Of a stretch of 7,564 bases of DNA, positions 5,085 through 7,564 are shown piece after piece; position 1 is the first letter of the stretch; each line of letters opens with the position of its first letter. The DNA lies in the NCBI GenBank assembly GCA_030638625.1, contig DAOWEE010000194.1:1-7564 (forward strand). Reading direction: 5' to 3'. The position numbers and the translations under genes are program-made. The notes under the pieces were generated by a model that saw only the letters and a program-made list of their open reading frames with translations, searched no databases and was not told where the DNA came from. The DNA is from Methanosarcinales archaeon (lineage in GTDB: Archaea > Halobacteriota > Methanosarcinia > Methanosarcinales > Methanocomedenaceae).

Positions 5085-6620
5085 ATGACAAATCCTATAA
5101 CAATCCTGTCCAACCGGTTTTTTGGTCCAAAACCCAGGATAGCTGAAAGTCCATACGTCAGATTGCTGGACCTGAAATTCAAACCATACTATATTGTAGC
5201 TTCAATCGAGGTGGGCAATACCACCACTAAATCCATTCTTACCGCAACAAACCTGGAAGATGGCAAAACCAGTCTGGTTAACAAGACTGTAAAAATGACT
5301 CGGGATGTCAGGAGTCCCAGGCCCAATGAAGAGATATTCGGCAAGACCCTCACAGGTGTATCCTTTACAAGGGAATCTGTGGCCGAACTGGTGCGCGATA
5401 CCCTTATAGAATCCGTCCAGACCGCCAACCTCGATGTAAAGGAAGACCTTCATTTTGTAGTACGCTCAACCGGTGTAGTGGCAGGATTTGATTCTCCTGA
5501 TGATGTAGGCAGTTTTATCAAAGCCCTGGCCGACGGGAGTATGATGGCGGGAGTGCCGCCAAAGAACATGATACCTGCCATGTCAAGCGAGAATGTGCAC
5601 AGTCGTTTCAGGAAATTCAGCCTGATCAAGAAGATAGTATTTACAGGTGCAGTGGGCGGCGTGCTTCCACCCACTGGTGCCTCTGGTCTTGAAATTGTGG
5701 CAAATGAGATGGAAGGTGAACTGGCCACTGCAGGTATCAAGGAAGGTGCAAAATGGGCAGGTGTTGATTTCAGGAACCCGTGTGTGACCATTGATTTTGG
5801 TACCACACTTGATGGCCGTATCACCAATGACAACAGCCCCTATGCCAAAACCGTTGGGAATTTTGCAGGTTATGCCGGAGCCATCCCAGATGCCATTATT
5901 AAAGGTACGCACCTGGTGGATGAAAAAGTCGGCACTGCCCTTGACCTGTTCAAAAACAAACCGGTTGGACTGCTCACCTGGATGCGCCGGGGCAAGGTCA
6001 TACAGGAATATGCTGAAAAGCTGAATGAATTAATATCCATTCAAGTGGTGCCTCATAATGTAAACCGGTACGGAAGTGTACCGGTAAACCCAAAAGCAGC
6101 AGAAGAGATCGGCGTTACCCTTATTGGATGTGATGTGGGAGAAAATGGAACTGACCTGGAAAAACTCTCTAAGATAGGGGGCGAGGTCTATGAACGATAC
6201 GGTCTGTCCACATTGTTCGCAGTGGTTGATACGGTATGTGCAGATATGGCACAACGGATGGTGAAGATTGCCGTGGACGAGAATCTGGTCACAGAGAAAA
6301 GCGCGATTGGATTTACGGGACGGGCAGCCATTACAGGATGTAAACCCAGGTTGATACTCAACCGGATTAAAAAACTGGGCCTATTCGATTCACCAGAGAA
6401 CAATGTGGTGTTCGTGGATGACGGACTGGCCAGGGGCGCTGCAGTTATGGCCAGATGCATGAATTCACTGGGCACTCCCAAGAACCCACTGGGTGGCAGC
6501 AGGGGTAACAGGTGTGTCCTGAGAGAGCGCATGAAGTTACAGGGCGGCGGACATATCGATGAAAAAGAAATGCAAAAACTGACCTCTAAAGGCTCTGGTA
6601 CAGGACGTTCAATGTCATAG
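5085..6620 (+). CDS. mmp14: Methanogenesis marker protein 14, ASKHA-fold ATPase-like
   Basis: I recognise this 511-residue protein as methanogenesis marker 14, a family limited to archaea with the methanogenesis pathway; its biochemical role is not established. The sequence carries motifs of the ASKHA (actin/Hsp70/sugar kinase/activase) fold. These are IEVGNTTTKS (41-50) as the first phosphate loop, VTIDFGTTLDGRI (234-246) as the second, GFTGRAAITG (409-418), and VFVDDGLARGAAVMAR (442-457) as an adenosine-side motif. This resembles activases and reactivating factors for cobalamin or radical enzymes, so an ATP-driven activation role is a reasonable inference. There is no signal peptide or membrane segment. 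Start: ATG at 5085 with GAGGT at 5071-5075. It is followed by the DUF1890 gene with an 11-bp gap (if TTG is the start) and then DUF1894, forming one operon. Confidence 0.92.
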   Translation: MTNPITILSNRFFGPKPRIAESPYVRLLDLKFKPYYIVASIEVGNTTTKSILTATNLEDGKTSLVNKTVKMTRDVRSPRPNEEIFGKTLTGVSFTRESVAELVRDTLIESVQTANLDVKEDLHFVVRSTGVVAGFDSPDDVGSFIKALADGSMMAGVPPKNMIPAMSSENVHSRFRKFSLIKKIVFTGAVGGVLPPTGASGLEIVANEMEGELATAGIKEGAKWAGVDFRNPCVTIDFGTTLDGRITNDNSPYAKTVGNFAGYAGAIPDAIIKGTHLVDEKVGTALDLFKNKPVGLLTWMRRGKVIQEYAEKLNELISIQVVPHNVNRYGSVPVNPKAAEEIGVTLIGCDVGENGTDLEKLSKIGGEVYERYGLSTLFAVVDTVCADMAQRMVKIAVDENLVTEKSAIGFTGRAAITGCKPRLILNRIKKLGLFDSPENNVVFVDDGLARGAAVMARCMNSLGTPKNPLGGSRGNRCVLRERMKLQGGGHIDEKEMQKLTSKGSGTGRSMS

Positions 6621-6626
6621 GAGTGA
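6620..6626 (+). promoter_or_regulatory. Shine-Dalgarno site that selects the TTG start of the DUF1890 gene
   Basis: GGAGTGA begins on the last base of the mmp14 stop codon and lies 5 bases before TTG at 6632. The alternative GTG start at 6623 would fall inside this site and have no space for ribosome binding, so TTG at 6632 is favoured. Confidence 0.6.
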
Positions 6627-6631
6627 GTATT

Positions 6632-7114
6632 TTGAATCAAACACACCATGCACCAAAGGCCATGATATTGCTGGGATGCCCTGAGGTGCCGGTGCAGACC
6701 AGTCTGGCAATTTATCTCACAGACTTGCTTGACAAGAGTGGTGCACATGTCAGGATAGCAGGCAACAATGCCGCACTGGAGCTGGTCAAGACAGCCGACC
6801 CGGCAGGGCATTATATCAGGGATACGGCTGACCTTGATGCCACTATCGGCGCTCTTGCCCAAAAGGACGAGGATGCCGATATTTGTTATGTATTCATTCA
6901 CAACGATTCAGGGGTATCTTATCTTGCAACTGCCAGTGCACTGGTAAGTGGGGAATGTGTGGGTATAATTTTCGGGAAAAGCACACAGGCCCTGGGCCAG
7001 CAGTGTGATGAACTGGGACTTACGAATATCCTGGCAAAGGCCGTACACAATCCAAGACCGTTGAAGTCGAAGATAAAATCGGAGGTGGAACGTTGGGCTG
7101 CATCGATGAAATGA
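6632..7114 (+). CDS. DUF1890 family protein of the methanogenesis marker cluster
   Basis: The 160-residue cytoplasmic protein matches the DUF1890 family, known to me only from methanogens and relatives, with no assigned reaction. It opens with a Rossmann-like strand and loop MILLGCPEVPVQT (11-23), then a helix, a second strand VRIAGN, and later strands ICYVFIHND (84-92) and VGIIFGKS (110-117). The pattern suggests an alpha/beta fold that could bind a nucleotide or cofactor. Start: TTG at 6632 is chosen because GGAGTGA (6620-6626) is correctly spaced. GTG at 6623 keeps the frame but overlaps that site. ATG at 6662, just before ILLGCPEVP, is a shorter alternative without a nearby Shine-Dalgarno. 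The gene overlaps the next one by 22 bp and shares its promoter with mmp14, so its product probably works with both. Confidence 0.87.
   Translation: MNQTHHAPKAMILLGCPEVPVQTSLAIYLTDLLDKSGAHVRIAGNNAALELVKTADPAGHYIRDTADLDATIGALAQKDEDADICYVFIHNDSGVSYLATASALVSGECVGIIFGKSTQALGQQCDELGLTNILAKAVHNPRPLKSKIKSEVERWAASMK
7081..7087 (+). promoter_or_regulatory. Shine-Dalgarno site that selects the TTG start of the DUF1894 gene
   Basis: GGAGGTG is a full-strength match to the 16S rRNA tail, located inside the end of the DUF1890 gene and 5 bases before TTG at 7093. The in-frame ATG at 7111, which would form an ATGA overlap with the previous stop, is 23 bases from this site and is less likely. Confidence 0.7.
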
Positions 7115-7377
7115 AATATGAGGTGTTGCTCTCTAAGGTCACGTTCAAGGAATGTGCCGCATACCTCAACTCCAACTACAATGAACTTTATAATGTCCAG
7201 CCAGGGTATCATATGTTCGATGTGTTCATTATAGGTGTCCCGCCAATCTACGTGGGAGTGGACGGCGATAACATAATCTTTCCTTATACAAAGCCTTGCC
7301 ATGGTACCTTTGTACTCAACATCAACAGTCCTGAAGAAGTTGAAAGACTTAAAAAAACTGCCAGTAAAGTGAAGTAG
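7093..7377 (+). CDS. DUF1894 family protein of the methanogenesis marker cluster
   Basis: This 94-residue cytoplasmic protein matches DUF1894, a small alpha/beta family of unknown function that I know as a neighbour of DUF1890 in methanogens. It starts at TTG (7093) behind GGAGGTG. This gives the N-terminus MGCIDEMKYEVLL, which fits the family as I remember it; starting at ATG 7111 would remove MGCIDE including C3. Visible features are TFKECAAYL (17-25), IIGVPPIYVG (46-55) and FPYTKPCHGTF (63-73), then a short C-terminal helix. C3, C21 and C69 could form a metal or redox site, but the sequence alone does not show this. The 22-bp overlap with the DUF1890 gene implies translational coupling and roughly matched amounts of the two proteins. 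Confidence 0.88.
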   Translation: MGCIDEMKYEVLLSKVTFKECAAYLNSNYNELYNVQPGYHMFDVFIIGVPPIYVGVDGDNIIFPYTKPCHGTFVLNINSPEEVERLKKTASKVK

Positions 7378-7402
7378 GGCAGAGTGAAGTGAAATAGAGC
7401 AG
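7368..7402. repeat. Imperfect tandem duplication across the DUF1894 stop codon
   Basis: AGTGAAGTAGGGCAG (7368-7382) is followed directly by AGTGAAGTGAAATAGAGCAG (7383-7402), the same unit with a 5-base insertion and one substitution. It looks like a slippage product in the 50-bp gap between two converging genes. I see no clear hairpin plus T-run terminator here for either gene. Confidence 0.45.
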
Positions 7403-7427
7403 AACTAAACAAAGTTTGGTGACAGCA

Positions 7428-7564
7428 CTACAGGCTGGCGGGTTTTGAGCCATCGAGCGCCCACCTGATAAATTCGGGTGTTGGAAATTCATGGATGGTG
7501 GTGGCGATAATCAGTCCCTCGCCGTACTCTATGGTTACAAGTACCGGTTCACCGGATTCGTTTA
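7428..7564 (-). CDS. C-terminal end of an unidentified protein, N-terminus beyond window
   Basis: The minus strand is open from the right edge to a TAG at 7430-7428 and encodes the last 44 residues. They include GEPVLVTIEYGEGLIIATTI (positions 4-23 of the fragment), then HEFPTPEFIRWALDG and the end SKPASL. A beta-strand-rich segment of the form PVLVxxxYGxGxxIATTxHE followed by a short helix resembles the end of glutamine-amidotransferase-like or ThuA-like domains of surface or carbohydrate-related proteins, but 44 residues are too few to assign it. The codon pattern and sharp stop support a real gene. It converges on the mmp14 operon. Confidence 0.6.
   Translation of the reverse strand, partial: NESGEPVLVTIEYGEGLIIATTIHEFPTPEFIRWALDGSKPASL

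Noticed and set aside
6188..6901. Minus-strand open frame of 237 codons across the end of mmp14 and the start of DUF1890
   Set aside because: It spans the junction of two recognised genes on the other strand and has low-complexity content; it is a shadow frame.

Overview
The window most likely comes from an archaeon that carries methyl-coenzyme M reductase: a methanogen of the Methanosarcinales type or a related methane or alkane oxidiser (ANME-2-like). Three lines of evidence point there. (1) A plus-strand cluster encodes methanogenesis marker protein 14 followed by DUF1890 and DUF1894 proteins, families I know only from this metabolic group. (2) An eight-cluster polyferredoxin resembles FwdF/FmdF of formylmethanofuran dehydrogenase. 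(3) The tRNA methyltransferase is of the archaeal Trm1 type, several genes have archaeal TATA-like promoters with very short predicted leaders, and a lipoprotein has the Thr/Pro-rich stalk common in archaeal surface proteins. The exact lineage cannot be fixed from the sequence alone.

Layout. The left half is read on the minus strand. From right to left these genes are the polyferredoxin (1845-3173), a 94-residue protein of unknown function (1305-1589), and a HerA/DUF87-type ATPase that runs off the left edge (1-1205; not closed by a stop, so it is incomplete here). Each has its own promoter-like sequence, so they look like separate units and not one operon. The 255-bp gap between the first two holds a strong imperfect hairpin. 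A 162-bp divergent promoter region (3174-3335) separates this half from the plus-strand genes.

The plus strand carries two units. The first is a cupredoxin-like lipoprotein (3336-3800) followed after 6 bp by Trm1 (3807-5003). The second is the mmp14-DUF1890-DUF1894 operon (5085-7377), preceded by a TATA-like box and a perfect 17-bp inverted repeat placed like a repressor operator. Its two downstream genes are tightly coupled, and both appear to start at TTG codons behind clear Shine-Dalgarno sequences. At the right edge the last 44 codons of another gene come in on the minus strand (7428-7564).

How the genes relate. FwdF-type polyferredoxins wire electrons to or from the formylmethanofuran step of the C1 pathway. 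The mmp14 cluster is an uncharacterised but pathway-restricted unit whose first member has the nucleotide-binding motifs of an ASKHA-fold (actin/Hsp70/activase) ATPase. The rest is housekeeping (Trm1) or poorly known. I see no mobile element, CRISPR array, rRNA or tRNA. The best candidates for new biology are the mmp14 operon with its putative operator and the cupredoxin-like lipoprotein that has lost the usual copper ligands.
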